Part shown: positions 31,900-43,290 of the stretch, one piece after another | Layout of the letters: every line of letters begins with the position of its first letter | How positions within the stretch are numbered: position 1 is the stretch's first letter | NCBI GenBank assembly: GCA_031761405.1 | Contig: JASEVX010000017.1 | Span: 10,169,675 to 10,233,674, forward strand | Length of the DNA stretch: 64,000 nt | Source: Serripes groenlandicus | Lineage: Eukaryota; Mollusca; Bivalvia; Cardiida; Cardiidae | Reading direction: 5' to 3' | The notes under the pieces: generated by a model | The model's database searches: none | Seen by the model: the letters and a program-made list of their open reading frames with translations, nothing else | Told to the model about the DNA's origin: nothing | Translations under genes and position numbers: made by a program

Positions 31900-32945
31900 G
31901 TAGTAAAGGTGCTCAGAATTGTGGGCTTAGCATTATGACTGACTTTCTGGTGTCAGGATAAATGTAACAGTAGAACTGGTAACTTACACAAGTGATGCCA
32001 TGATATAACTGAAAAATTATTGAAAGTGGCATCAAACACTATACAAACAAACAAGCAAACAAATTTTAGGTGTTACCACACAATTTCAAATAATGATTCA
32101 AGAACATGAAATTCAACCTTATCTGGAGCTCTGACTTATTGATAGTAAAGACTAAGATTTCCTTGTGCAATCATACCTCTTGATTAATTAACTCTTTCCC
32201 ACCTATAGATTCATTCTGAAGCAGACGATATTTGAAGTCATTGGGGCTAAAGAGGAAATTGCTTATTATGAGGAGTTTCCCCTTTTGTTACACTGTTTCC
32301 AACTCTATCCATTCATAAGACTTTTATTGCATGAGATTATCCATATCTTTGCCTTGATAGTTAAAAAGTCGCCAGCTGAAGAGTTGTTTAATGTTGAAAA
32401 GGGGATAAGGGTTTCAAATATCATATCAGGTTAACCCTTTCCCACCTGCAGACGCAATAATAGCAGACGACTTTTGAAAACATTGTGGCCGAAGGTGAAA
32501 ATGGTCATGATGAGCAATTTCACCTTTGGCCACAATGTTTTCCACTTTATTTAACAGTTAAGCTGTCTTTCATGGAGATTTTTCAGGTTTTTGTCACTAT
32601 GTTTCCAAAGACGTCTGCTGCAGATTAATTGTATTTGGGAAAGGGTTAAAGAGTACTACGGGTAGTATTGCATACAGAAGGTCATTGTCATCATAATAGC
32701 ATGGTGATATTCCAACTTGAACTTGACCTTCAATACCAGAGAAAAGATACATACTTTATCAGTATACCTTTATCCAATAGCCTGGTTTAAGGACGCCTCC
32801 TCAGACATGTGAAGGTCGGAGCTTGAATCTCATTAGCGGACACTCATTGCTTGAACCTAGTCGGCAACAAAACTTAAAACATGGTTGCAAAAGTGATATA
32901 ACTGAAACATTGTTGAAAGTGGTGTAAACACTAAACATCAACTTT
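31900..32945. repeat. SINE tail fragments and decayed type-B MITEs
   Basis: SINE-like tails at about 31975-32060 and 32885-32940 (GTGATATAACTGAAACATTG). A decayed MITE lies at about 32190-32410, and a well-kept type-B MITE at 32431-32649 has both TTAA flanks and apex GGTCATGATGAGC. Confidence 0.55.
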
Positions 32946-33600
32946 GATATGTAGCCATATTTCATGTTTTAACTTTGTAAAGTTGGTCTTCCGATGGGAA
33001 GAAAGTCAGTAAAACACTTTATATCATTATTACACTTTAATTATCAACTTTGATTTGTAGCCGTTTTTCATGTTTTAGATTAAATAATTCCAGTATTATC
33101 TGCCATATGTTTATTGTAGTTGGGAAAGGTTTTTTAAATGATAATTGAGGTGTGGTTTAACTAACCCTTTCCCGCATATAGCTGCTTTCTGACGCCTCTG
33201 CAGCAGACAGCTTTTTGAAAACATGGGTACAAAAAAAAAGAAATTGCTCAAAACGAGAAATTTCTCCTTTTGCCACCATGATTTCAACTCTATTCACTAA
33301 TGATACTTGCATTTATAGAGATTTCCCATATTTTTATTTGCTGTTTTCAAAGTTTCCTTCTCCTCTACATATTCAGAGTTTCTTTAACCCTATCCCACAT
33401 AAAACAAATCTGCAGCAGCGACTTTGAAAAGATTTTTGAAAAAATGAGAAAAATCTCTATAAATAATAGTATAATAAATGAATAAAATTGAAAACACTGT
33501 GGCAAAAGGAGAAATTGCTTGTTTTGAGCAATTTCTTCTTTTGTCGCTTTGTTTTCAGAAAGCGTCTATATGAGAGAAAGGGTTAACTTTCATTGTACAA
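32946..33600. mobile_element. Decayed and partial TTAA-type MITEs
   Basis: One partial copy runs about 33162-33385 (AACCCTTTCCCGCATATAG start). Another runs about 33384-33585 (AACCCTATCCCACATAAAAC start, GAGAGAAAGGGTTAA end, apex GCTT/GAGC). Confidence 0.5.
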
Positions 33601-33734
33601 CAAACTCTTAATAACTGTGGGACTATTTTTACTTAACTTTCTCCAATCAGTCTGTTAAACTGCTATTCAAACAAAAAACAAGTAGGTTAGATAAAGTACT
33701 TTTTTCTACTATCAAATGAAATGGTCCACATATC

Positions 33735-34383
33735 AAGATTCACAATTTCACACATACAACAAATCTGCAGCAGACAACCTTGAAAACATCTGGACAAAAA
33801 TATTGAGAATGTCAATTAAAGGGAAGTGTGATAATTGAAAACATTGTGGAAAATGGCAAAATTGCTCATGATGACCCATTTCTCTATTTGGCCACAATGT
33901 TTTCAAAAGTCGACCGCTGTAGAGACGTCAGAAGGCGTCTATATGATAGAAAGGGTTAAGAGCTGAACACAGATAACAGGGGTCATGGCGAATGAGGTGA
34001 TCAGCATAATTTCAGGACGGCTCCTGATAAGGTAAACTTTTGACACCCTGCAGCAATCTCAATCTGAAAAATATTGTCAGAAAAGGGGTCATTTTGCATC
34101 GTGAGCAATTTTTCCCCCCCAGAATGTTCTCAACAGTCACCTGGTGCAGATTCGTCAAAGTCTGTCTATCCCTTACCCTCATACGACAATTCTGCAGCAG
34201 ACGACTTTGAACGTATTTTGTCAAAACATAAAAAATCTCCATAATTGAATGGATAACCTATGACAAAAAGTGGAAAACATTGTGGCAAAATCTTTGTGCA
34301 ATTTCTTTTTTTGTCACTATGTTTTCAAAAAGCCGTCTGCTGCAGAGGCGTCAGAAAGCGTCTATATGAGGGAAAGGATTAAA
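33735..34383. mobile_element. Two more TTAA-type MITEs
   Basis: About 33735-33958 (type B, ends GATAGAAAGGGTTAA) and about 34168-34383 (type A, part of the hairpin deleted, ends GAGGGAAAGGATTAA). Confidence 0.6.
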
Positions 34384-34793
34384 TGTGGGAAACGGTTAAT
34401 GATATCCGTTGTACATGTATAACTGTTTTGCATCAAAAGACAACAGAGGATTCAGGTGATGGAGTTTCGTTCTTCATCACACATTCACGTCAAGTGCTGT
34501 TTGCTACCCTATCTATCCCTTTCCCACATAAAGATGCCTTCTGATTCCTCTGCAGCAGAATATCTTTGAAAATATTGTGTCAAAGGGAGGTGTTGCTCAT
34601 AATGAGGAATTGTTTCTTTTTGTCGAAATGTTCCCAACTCATCAATAGTTATGATGTCATATAGAGATTTTCCAAAATTTTGCTTTGATGTGTCGTCTTC
34701 TGCAGATTTGTTGTATGCTATATTTTTGCAAGTATCTGGGTTATTGCATTGACATTTTTGCTTTAGGTTGGGGGAGGGAGGGTATTAAGTGAT

Positions 34794-35702
34794 TTAACCC
34801 ATTACTTCACACAGATGACAGTTGATGCCTGCTGTTGCAGATGACTTTTGGAAACATTGCAATAAAAGGTGAAATTGCTCAAAACGAGCAATTTCATCTT
34901 TTATTGCAATATTTTCAACTCTTTATCAATATAAATCATTCAGTTTTTATACGCCCGTTTTGAAAAAACGGATCATATTATAGTTTTACCTGCGGCATCC
35001 AGTATGTTGTCAGCTCAATAACTTTAGAAGCCTTTGTCCAATCATCACCAAATTTAATCAGAATGTGTATTGGGATAATATCTCGGACAAGTTCGATAAC
35101 TAGCCATATCACTTAAGTCAATCAAGAGTTATCGCCCTTTAATTATAGAAATTACCCAAAATTGGTCTTGTCAGCTCAATAACTTAAAAAGCCTTTGTCC
35201 AATCATCACCAAATTTAGTCAGAATGTGTATTGGGATAATATCTCGGACAAGTTTGATAACTAGCCATATCGCTTAAGTCAATCAAGAGTTATCACCCTT
35301 TAATTATAGAAATTACCCAAAATTGGTCTTGTCAGCTCAATAACTTTAGAAGCCTTTGCCCAATCATCACCAAATTTAGTCAGAATGTGTATTGGCATAA
35401 TATCTCGGACAAGTTTGATAACAAGCCATATCGCTTCAGTCAATCAAGAGTTGTCGCCCTTTAATTTTAGAAATTACCTAAAATTGGTCTTGTCAGCTCA
35501 ATAACTTTAGAAGCTTTCATCCTATCATTACAAAATTTGGTCAGAATGTGTATTTGCATAATATCTCGGACAAGTTCGATAACTAGCCATATCACTTTAG
35601 TCAATCGTGACATTTGGCGCTCTTGTTTAGATATGTGAAATTGTTTGTCTGATGATTGTAAAGCAGACGACCTTTGAAAAGCCCTGTGAAGTAATGGGTT
35701 AA
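34794..35702. mobile_element. Distinct TTAA MITE (ACCCATTACTTCACA ends) carrying a nested element
   Basis: Inverted ends TTAACCCATTACTTCACA and TGTGAAGTAATGGGTTAA. Hairpin GCTCAAAACGAGC. It is split by the tandem-core element at about 34949-35640. Its right TTAA lies 32 bp before the DGAT1 exon 3 start. Confidence 0.75.
34949..35640 (+). mobile_element. Nested element with four 161-bp tandem core units
   Basis: Starts with a hairpin (CCCGTTTTGAAAAAACGG). Core units begin with GTCAGCTCAATAACTT at 35009, 35170, 35331 and 35492, an exact 161-bp period. It ends near GGCGCTCTTGTTTAG. Confidence 0.75.
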
Positions 35703-35734
35703 AGGGATAGTTAATATTCTTGCTATTATTTCAG

Positions 35735-35861
35735 GTGCTGTCGAATGCTAGACTCTTCTTAGAGAATATAATTAAGTATGGTATCCTGATAGAACCACTG
35801 GCATTTATAAAGATATTCCTTAATCAACCACACAGTCCCTCCATACTCAGTCTGGTAGTAG
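35735..35861 (+). CDS. DGAT1: DGAT1 exon 3
   Basis: Residues 64-106 (VLSNARLFLENIIKYGILIE then PLAFIKIFLNQPHSPSILSLVV). VLSNARLFLEN is near identical in vertebrate DGAT1. Donor G/GTAAGT, exit phase 1. Mobile elements end 32 bp upstream and begin about 24 bp downstream. Confidence 0.97.
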
Positions 35862-35885
35862 GTAAGTGCTCCTCGTCGTCATTAT

Positions 35886-36250
35886 TATACCCCCCGCAAA
35901 CAAAGTTTTTGGGGGGGGGGGGGGGGGGGGGGGGGTATATAGGAATCCCCCTGTCTGTCCGTCTGTCTGTCCATATGTCCACATTTCTTGTAAGCACTAC
36001 TCCTCCTAAACGGCTCAATGAATTTGGTTCAAACTTTACATGAAGGTTACACATCATATGTAGATATGCATGAAGGAAGATCATACACCTCGGATTCTTC
36101 CAAGGGGAGATAATTCAACTTAGAGGTTACCTGCGAGGGACTCCTGTGCACATACCTCCACATTTCTTGTAAGCACTACTCCTCCTAAACGGCTCAATGG
36201 ATTTGGTTCAAACTTTACATGAAGGTTACACATCATATGTAGATACCATT
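35886..36250 (-). mobile_element. Hairpin-ended tandem-core element, reverse orientation
   Basis: Begins TTATACCCCCCGCAAACAAA and a G tract of about 25 bases (35910-35935), i.e. the inverted right end of the family at 10762. CTGTCTGTCCGTCTGTCTGT follows. Two core copies with TAAGCACTACTCCTCCTAAA are seen. Confidence 0.7.
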
Positions 36251-36509
36251 GTGACATGATATTTTTCTATTTGAGTCTGGATTTGAATTTTAAACACAAA
36301 TGGTAAACAAACATGTCTAACCAAGAACACAATTAAAAATTTAATCAATATTATGTAACATTCGATATTTATTTGATCAGAAAGACATTTGGAATTTCAA
36401 CAGCAAAGTAGAAACTTTACCATTGTATCCGATGCTTTGGGAGGGGAGCGGGGGTATTCTTCAGTGAGCTTTTCTCACAGTATTTCTAGTTTGAACTTAA
36501 CCTTTGACA

Positions 36510-36737
36510 TTAACCTTTTCCCTCATGTAATTCTGCAGCAGACGACTTTAAACATATTTTTGTCAAAAAAAAGAAAATCTCTATAATTGAATGGATAACC
36601 TACGACTAAAAGTGCAAAACATTGTGGCAAAAGGAGAAATTGCTTGTTTTGAGCAATTTCTTCTTTTGTCACTTTGTTTTCAAAAATCTGTTTGCTTCAG
36701 AGGCGTCAGAAAGCATCTATATGAGGAAAAGGGTTAA
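36510..36737. mobile_element. TTAA MITE, copy 17
   Basis: TTAA on both sides. A few bases are lost near the left end. Apex GCTT/GAGC. Confidence 0.8.
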
Positions 36738-37019
36738 CCTCTTTCTTCATCCAATAAATATGCAACAGACGCCTTTAAAAATATTTATCTAAAGATATAT
36801 ATTTTTCAAATGAAAATATAATTATTGGAAAGTGTTGTAAATATCGTGGGGAAAAGAGCAATTTTTCCTTAAGCATGTTTGCCATCCTTCCAGTTTCTCA
36901 CAATTTGAAATAAAATAAACCTACTCCCCTGATTGTGAGGTTAAAACTGCTTATTTAAATGAAAAAATTCAAAATATGTACTGGAAATTACTACAACCAA
37001 ATTCTCAAACATTCACTTA

Positions 37020-37249
37020 TTAACCCTTTCCCTCATACGACAATTCTGCAGCAGACGCCTTTGAACATATTTTGTCAAAATATAGAAAATCTCTATAATT
37101 GAATGGATAACCTATGACTAAAAGTGGAAAACATTGTGACAAAAGGAGAAATTGCACGTTTTGTGCAATTTCTTCTTTTATTACTATGTTTTCAAAAAGC
37201 CGTCTGCTGCAGAGGCGTCAGAATGCGTATATATGTGGGAAAGGGTTAA
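37020..37249. mobile_element. TTAA MITE, copy 18
   Basis: Intact. Apex GCAC/GTGC. Right end switched to the GTGGGAAAGGG variant. Confidence 0.85.
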
Positions 37250-37291
37250 CTTATCTACACTGATTCAAGGCCCCCTTTCATTGTGTGTTGT

Positions 37292-37521
37292 TTAACCCTT
37301 TCCCACATACAACAAATCTGCAGCAGACGACTTTGAAAACATAGTCACAAAGACCTGAAAAATCTCCATAAAAGATAGCTAAATTGTTAAATAAATTTGA
37401 AAACATTGTGGCCGAAGGAGAAAATTCCTCATCATGAGCAATTTCACCTTTGGTCACAATGTTTTCAACAGTCGTCTGCTGCAGGGGCTTCAGAAAGTGT
37501 CTGAAGGTGGGAAAGGGTTAA
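37292..37521. mobile_element. Type-B TTAA MITE, well preserved
   Basis: TTAACCCTTTCCCACATACA start and GGTGGGAAAGGGTTAA end. Apex CCTCATCATGAGC. Confidence 0.8.
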
Positions 37522-37572
37522 TCTCTATTGGTTACATAGAATATTAATTATTTTGTCTCTATCATTTTGTAG

Positions 37573-37625
37573 GAGCCAATGTGTTCATTCTTGCCATGTT
37601 CTACACAGAGAAAGCTCTATACAAG
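37573..37625 (+). CDS. DGAT1: DGAT1 exon 4
   Basis: Residues 106-123 (GANVFILAMFYTEKALYK), part of a transmembrane segment, like human AANVFAVAAFQVEKRLA. Acceptor TTTTGTAG, donor AAG/GTAAGT, exit phase 0. Confidence 0.95.
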
Positions 37626-37656
37626 GTAAGTGCACTTTTGTTACACTGGATTTAGG

Positions 37657-37855
37657 AGAGCTCTAGATAAGGGGCGTTTTGCGTGTTCTAAAATCCTTAT
37701 TTGACCCCTTTAACGCTATGTTGTGGGTACTCAAAAGAATTGTCTCAGTGAGACAATTCTTTTGAGCTCCCAACAACATAGGGTTTGATTTAATAATAAG
37801 AGAAAAATTGTGGGGAAAAGAGCTGAATACCCCACATCTGGACCTGTGATTTAGA
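37657..37855 (+). mobile_element. AGAGCTCTAGATAAG foldback MITE
   Basis: AGAGCTCTAGATAAGGGGCG start, palindrome AAGAATTGTCTCAGTGAGAC, right end CCACATCTGGACCTGTG. Confidence 0.75.
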
Positions 37856-38224
37856 ATCAAATTTTGATGAGACAATAAATTGTTTTACCTATTTATGCTA
37901 AATTCACACCTACATGTACTGATAGATTCTCTCATTCGTTAATGTTGAGGTTTGAGTAGTATTATGGCAAACATCCTAATAAGCTGTCTTTTTTTTGGGG
38001 CCTTGAAACTAATTTCGATAGATAGCCTTTATTGCTATAACCATTCTATATTGAAGTTGAATGAGCCATTCCCACATATAGATGCATATTGCTGATCTGT
38101 AGCAGACAACTTTTGAAAAATAAAGGCTCTTTATGAACAATTTCTCCTTCTGTCACAATGTTTTCAACTTTTTCAATTTCAATTATACATTCATTTATAG
38201 GGATTATCAATATTTGCGCCTAGT

Positions 38225-39745
38225 TGTTCTTTTTTGTCGGAAAGGGTTAATTATGGCATTTTTATTTCCGATTCGGGGGGCATATAGTTTTTGGCCTGTC
38301 TGTCTGTTGGTCTGCACGTCTGTCTGCACAAAAAAAACTTTAACCTTCACCAATGCTTTTGAACCATAACAGGTACGGCTACCATATTTCACATGTGTAT
38401 TCCTTGTGACATGACCTTTCTGTCAGTACCACATTTTTTGACCTTGCGACCTTGACCTTTGACCTAGATGTAGTTTTTGGCCTGTCTGCACGAAAAAAAC
38501 TTTAACCTTGACCACTACTTTTGAACCATAACAGGTACGGCTACCATATTTCACATGTGTATTCCTTGTGACATTACCTTTCTGTCAGTACCAAAATGTT
38601 TGACCTTGCGACCTTGACCTTTGACCTAGATGTTGCCATTCTCGAAAAAAACTTTAACCTTGGCCATTACTTTTGAACCATAACAGATACGGCTACCATA
38701 TTTCACATGTGTATTCCTTGTGATATGACCTTTCTGTCAGTACCAACATTTTTGACCTTGACCTTTGACCTAGATGTAGTTTTTGGCCTGTCTGCACGAA
38801 AAAAACTTTAACCTTGACCACTACTTTTGAACCATAACAGGTACGGCTACCATATTTCACATGTGTATTCCTTGTGACATTACCTTTCTGTCAGTACCAA
38901 AATGTTTGACCTTGCGACCTTGACCTTTGACCTAGATGTTGCCATTCTCGAAAAAAACTTTAACCTTGGCCATTACTTTTGAACCATAACAGGTACGGCT
39001 ACCATATTTCACATGTGTATTCCTTGTGACATGACCTTTCTGTCAGTACCAACATTTTTCACCTTGCGACCTTGACCACCTTTGACCTAGATGTTGCCAT
39101 TCTCGAAAAAAAAATTAACCTTGGCCATTACTTTTGAACCATAACAGGTACGGCTACCATATTTCACATGTGTATTCCTTGTAACATGACCTTTCTGTCA
39201 GTACCAACATTTTTGACCTTGCGACCTTGACTTTTGACCTAGATGTTGCCATTCTCGAAAAAAACTTTAACCTTGGCCATTACTTTTGAACCATAACAGA
39301 TACGGCTACCATATTTCACATGTGTATTCCTTGTGACATGACCTTTCTGTCAGTACCATCATTTTTGACCTTGCGACCTTGACCTTTGACCTACATGTTG
39401 CCATTCTCAATTTTTTTTTTAACCTTCCCCACTTCTTTTGAACCATAACAGGTAAGGCTACCATATTTCACATGTGTATACCTTGTGACATGACCTTTCT
39501 GTCAGTACCAACATTTTTCACCTTGCGACCTTGACCTTTGACCTAGATGTTGCCATTCTCGAAAAAAACTTTAACCTTGACCACTACTTTTGAACCATAA
39601 CAGGTATGGCTACCATATTTCACATGTGTATTCCTTGTGACATGACCTTTCTGTCAGTACCAACATTTTTGACCTGGCGTCCTTGACCTTTGACCTAGAT
39701 GTTGCCATTGGGGGCATCAGTGTTTCACAAACACATCTTGTTTTG
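38225..39745 (+). repeat. Tandem-core element, nine units of about 150-165 bp, with DR1 motifs
   Basis: Starts near GATTCGGGGGGCATATAG and ends near GGGGGCATCAGTGTTTCAC. Each unit carries TTTGAACCATAACAGGTACG, TTTCACATGTGTATTCCTTG and a TGACCTTGACCTTTGACCT segment. Seven of nine units keep a perfect TGACCT-T-TGACCT: 38453, 38615, 38759, 38921, 39380, 39532 and 39684. The units at about 39070 and 39230 have lost it. Confidence 0.85.
38453..39696 (-). promoter_or_regulatory. Seven DR1 (AGGTCA-A-AGGTCA) nuclear-receptor-type sites
   Basis: The reverse-strand reading AGGTCAAAGGTCA is the textbook direct repeat with one spacer base, bound by RXR heterodimers, HNF4 and COUP-TF. An overlapping TCAAGGTCA is the extended half-site of ERR/NR5A receptors. 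They sit in intron 4 of a lipid-synthesis gene, but they belong to a repeat, so use by the cell is only a possibility. Confidence 0.45.
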
Positions 39746-39814
39746 GATTAAAAAGAATACATGTTTTGTTTGTAAATGAATGTTCTTTACCAATTCCCTG
39801 ATGTGCTTGTTTTT

Positions 39815-40308
39815 TTAGCACACCTGAGCAATAAGTGCTGAACGTGAGCTATTGTGATCACATTTTGTCAGTCGTCCGTCCATTTTGTATTGTCAATTGT
39901 TTTGTTGACTCTCTACAGGCAAATTTTTTAATCCAATCTTCATGAAAGTTTATCAGAAAATACATCTCCATCAAATATTGGCCAAGTTTGAAATGTGAGG
40001 TCAAAAACTAGGAAAATCTTGATAACACCTTAGAGGCCGCATTTGTAACTTGAAAAGGTCAAAACTTTGTCAGAATGGGTGTTTTGATGATATCTAGTCT
40101 TGGTTCAAATATAGTTCATGTGAGGTCAAAAACTAAGTCATGAAGCCAACTTGAAGGTAAATCTTGTTACCACTCTGGAAGTGGTACTTTTAATTTGAGC
40201 ATGTTGAAACTGTCAGAATATGTGTTTTGGTGATATTAAGGCTAAGTTAGAATTTGGTACTGTCCGTTTAAAAACTAGGTCACTAGGTCAAATTGAAGGA
40301 AAATCTGG
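39815..40308 (+). repeat. Dispersed repeat, AGCACACCTGAGCAATAAG start
   Basis: Shares modules with 30058-30650 (GGTCAAAACTTTGTCAGAAT, GGTCAAATTGAAGG). Cut on the right by a TTAA MITE. Confidence 0.55.
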
Positions 40309-40728
40309 TTAACCCTTTCCCTCATATAAATGCTTTCTGATGCCTCTGCAGCAGACAGCTTTTTTAAAACATAGAGACAAAAGGAGAAATTGCTAAAAAC
40401 AAGCAATTTCTCCTTTTGCCACAATGTTTTCAACTTTTAGTCATAGGTTATCCATTCAATTATAGAGATTTTCTACTCTTTGACATAATATGTGGGTGTT
40501 AACCCTTTACCTCATATAGACGCTTTCTGACGCCTCTGCAGCAGACGGCTTTTTGAAAACATAGTGACAAAAGGAGAAATTGCACAAAACGTGCAATTTC
40601 TCCTTTTGCCACAATGTTTTCCACTCTTTGTCATAGGTTATCCATTTAATTATGGAGATTTTCCATTTTTTGACAAAATATGGTCAAAGTCGTCTGCTGC
40701 AGAATTGTCGTATGAGGGAAAGGGTTAA
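40309..40728. mobile_element. Truncated TTAA MITE followed by an intact one
   Basis: 40309-40498 lacks its right end; 40499-40728 is complete (apex GCAC/GTGC), apparently inserted into the first. Confidence 0.8.
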
Positions 40729-40759
40729 CCAATGATATTATCAAATAATCCAGTATCAT

Positions 40760-41058
40760 TCACCCTTTTCCACATACAACAAATCAGCAGCAGACAACTC
40801 TGCAAACATCTAGGCAAAATTATGGATACTCTAAAAATGGAAGTAAAATAACTGAAACTATTTAAAAAAGGAGAAATTTCTAATTATGAGCAATTTTTCC
40901 TTTTGCTACTGAAAACAGAAGTATAATTACTGAAAATAGTTGAAAACATTTTTGAAAAAGGAGAAATTGCTAATTATGACCGATTTCTCCTTCTGCTCTT
41001 TCCTCAGAAAGTGTCAAAGTTCAAAGGTCTTCAGAAAGTCTCTTTATGTGGTAAAGGG
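40760..41058. mobile_element. Type-B MITE with internally duplicated hairpin
   Basis: ACATACAACAAATCAGCAGC start, GGTAAAGGGTTAA end. The AAAAAGGAGAAATT(T/G)CTAATTATGA arm occurs twice. Confidence 0.6.
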
Positions 41059-41277
41059 TTAACCCTTTCCCTCATATGGACGCTTTCTGACGCCTCAGCA
41101 GCAGACGGCTTTTTGAAAACATAGTGACAAAAGAAGAAATTGCACAAAACGTGCAATTTCTCCTTTTGCCACAATGTTTTCCACTTTTTGTCATTCAATT
41201 ATGGAGATTTCTATTTTTTCGACAAAATACGTTCAAAGTCATCTGCTGCAGAATTGTCGTATGAGGGAAAGGGTTAA
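41059..41277. mobile_element. TTAA MITE, copy 19
   Basis: TTAA flanks intact, small internal deletion, apex GCAC/GTGC. Ends 25 bp before the exon 5 start. Confidence 0.85.
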
Positions 41278-41302
41278 GAGGTTGTTGTTTTTTTAATGAC
41301 AG

Positions 41303-41405
41303 AGTATATTGTCAGAGAAGTTGGCTCTCCTCCTACAGTCCACCATACTGATACTGTTATTAGTGATACCAGCAGGCGTTGTGCTCTTTTATCATCCAAA
41401 TCCAA
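41303..41405 (+). CDS. DGAT1: DGAT1 exon 5
   Basis: Residues 124-157 (SILSEKLALLLQSTILILLL then VIPAGVVLFYHPNP). It is a transmembrane helix in the same position as human [21 protein letters not shown]. Acceptor AATGACAG, donor A/GTAAGT, exit phase 1. Confidence 0.93.
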
Positions 41406-41416
41406 GTAAGTATCAT

Positions 41417-41613
41417 ATCCAGAATCTGAGATAAGGAATTGTATACAGCTCTTTTCCCCAAAATATCTCTCTTATCATACAACCAAACCCTATGATGTGG
41501 GTACTCAAAAGAATAGTCGCATTGAGACGATTCTTTTGAGAACCCACAACATAGGGTTATACGGTCAAATAAGGATTTTAGAATATGCAAAACGCCCCAT
41601 ATCTAGAGCTCTG
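41417..41613 (-). mobile_element. AGAGCTCTAGATATGG foldback MITE, reverse orientation
   Basis: Right end CATATCTAGAGCTCTG, palindrome AAGAATAGTCGCATTGAGAC, left end GAATCTGAGATAAGGA. Confidence 0.75.
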
Positions 41614-41811
41614 CATATCTTCAGATGAGAGACTCATTTTCCCTCTGTCTTTTGTTGTTGGTATTTAAAAAAAAAGAACATATGTAATAAGAAAGTAAAA
41701 AGATGAAAATCTCATTGAATGAAAATATTATTATTTAATAGACTTTCAAACTATTGCTCATCATGAGCACATCGACAGGAAAAACAATAGAGAGTGTGAA
41801 GAATACATAAT

Positions 41812-42320
41812 TATGCCCTCTTCGAAAAAGAGGGGTATATTGCTTTGCACATGTCGGTCAGTCGGGAAAGTTTATCCAAGTGATAACTCAACATTGCATG
41901 CACCCATGACCCTAAAACCTAACATGGAGGCTGGGGTGACCAGTAGAAGACCCCTATTGTGAGGTCATCATATGAAAGGTCAAGGTCACAATGACCAAGC
42001 TTGTCCGAGTGATAACTAAACTGTAAACAATGCCTTGAGCTTTAGTCCTCAAACTTTACTTGGAGGTTGGGCCTCACCAGTAGATGACCCCTTTTGATTT
42101 TGAGGTCAAAGGTCAAGGTCACAGTGATCTTGAACGCACAAACTTGTCAGAGTGATAACTCCACATTGTCTGCACTCATGGCTCTAAAACTTGACATGGA
42201 GGCTGAGGGTGACCAGTAGATGACCTCGATTGATTTTGAGGTCATTGGGTCAAAAATCGTCTAAATATTCCTGACAACATGGCGCTCAGGGGGGGGCATA
42301 CTCTTTGACAAACTTCTTTT
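41812..42320 (-). mobile_element. Tandem-core element with GGTCAAGGTCA repeats
   Basis: Begins with a hairpin (CCCTCTTCGAAAAAGAGGGG) and ends GGGGGGGGCATAC. Three core units contain AGGTCAAGGTCAC(A)ATG. One has a perfect DR1 at 42103-42115. Confidence 0.65.
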
Positions 42321-42477
42321 GTTATATTCATTTTGGAAAGGGAGAAATCAGTAATTACAAGAAATGAATAGAGACTGAAAATTAAATATGAAAACATTTT
42401 GTTAGGTAAAATCAAATCAACCATTTTTACTTATGTGTCAGTTCTAACACCATCTGTACACCATTCATACATTATAA

Positions 42478-42703
42478 ACCCTTTTCCACCTGCAGACGCG
42501 TTTTGATGCAATAGCTACAGATGACTTTTGAAAACAGTGTGACTAAAGGTGAAATTGCTCATGATGAGCAATTTCTCCTTTGGCCACAATATTTTCAGCT
42601 TAATTTAACAATTAAGCTTACTTTAATGGAGATTTTTCAGGTTTTTGTAACAATGTTTTCAAAGTCGTCCGCTGCAGAGTTGTCGTATGTGGGAAAGGGT
42701 TAA
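42478..42703. mobile_element. Type-B TTAA MITE
   Basis: ACCCTTTTCCACCTGCAGAC start and GTGGGAAAGGGTTAA end; apex GCTCATGATGAGC. Confidence 0.7.
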
Positions 42704-42803
42704 TACATTATAAAGTGTAAGTTACTTTGTATGCTATTTAATTTCAATTTCAAATGTTTGTGCATTTTAAATCCTTTTATTTTATGAACTTTCTTCTGAA
42801 CAG

Positions 42804-42947
42804 TGATATCGACAACTGTATTAGGGATATATTCAGTTGCGTTTTTAAAGCTGGTGTCGTATGCCTGCGTAAATCAGTGGTGTAGACTGGCGCAGTCTCC
42901 CCGAACAAGAATGAAAAGATCAAAGTCCATGAGTGTGTCAGACGGAG
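42804..42947 (+). CDS. DGAT1: DGAT1 exon 6
   Basis: Completes Met158 and encodes to about residue 205. VAFLKLVSYACVNQWCRLAQ matches human LFLKLFSYRDVNSWCRRAR. The following Arg/Lys/Ser-rich loop (RTRMKRSKSMSVSDG) is the cytosolic loop before the YPDNLTY motif. Donor G/GTAAGT, exit phase 1. Confidence 0.96.
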
Positions 42948-42979
42948 GTAAGTGTTGTTACATATTATCTGGTCATAAA

Positions 42980-43290
42980 GAAACCCTTTACCATATACAA
43001 CAAATCTGCAGCAGACGACATTCACATCATCTGGAGAAGAATATAAAAAATAACTTTATATGAAAGTTGAGTTTTAGAAAAGAGGTGATTACATCACGGC
43101 AAAAGGAGATATTGCTCATTATGTGCAATTTCTCCTTTTGCCACAAGGTTTTCAAAATATGTCTGCCAACCAAAGTCTCTGAATATAAGTGGAAATATAA
43201 TTTGCACACAGAGTCGAAATATTTCCGGAAAACAAGCAAATTGCTTATCGTGACCAATTTCGCTCTTGTAGGTGATGATTTCAAAAAGTA
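42980..43290. mobile_element. Decayed type-B MITEs
   Basis: ATATACAACAAATCTGCAGC start, hairpin GGCAAAAGGAGATATTGCTC. A second half-hairpin follows. Confidence 0.5.

Noticed and set aside
38225..39745. CRISPR-like regularly spaced repeat
   Set aside because: The whole 150-165-bp unit repeats with no unique spacers; a tandem repeat in an animal intron.
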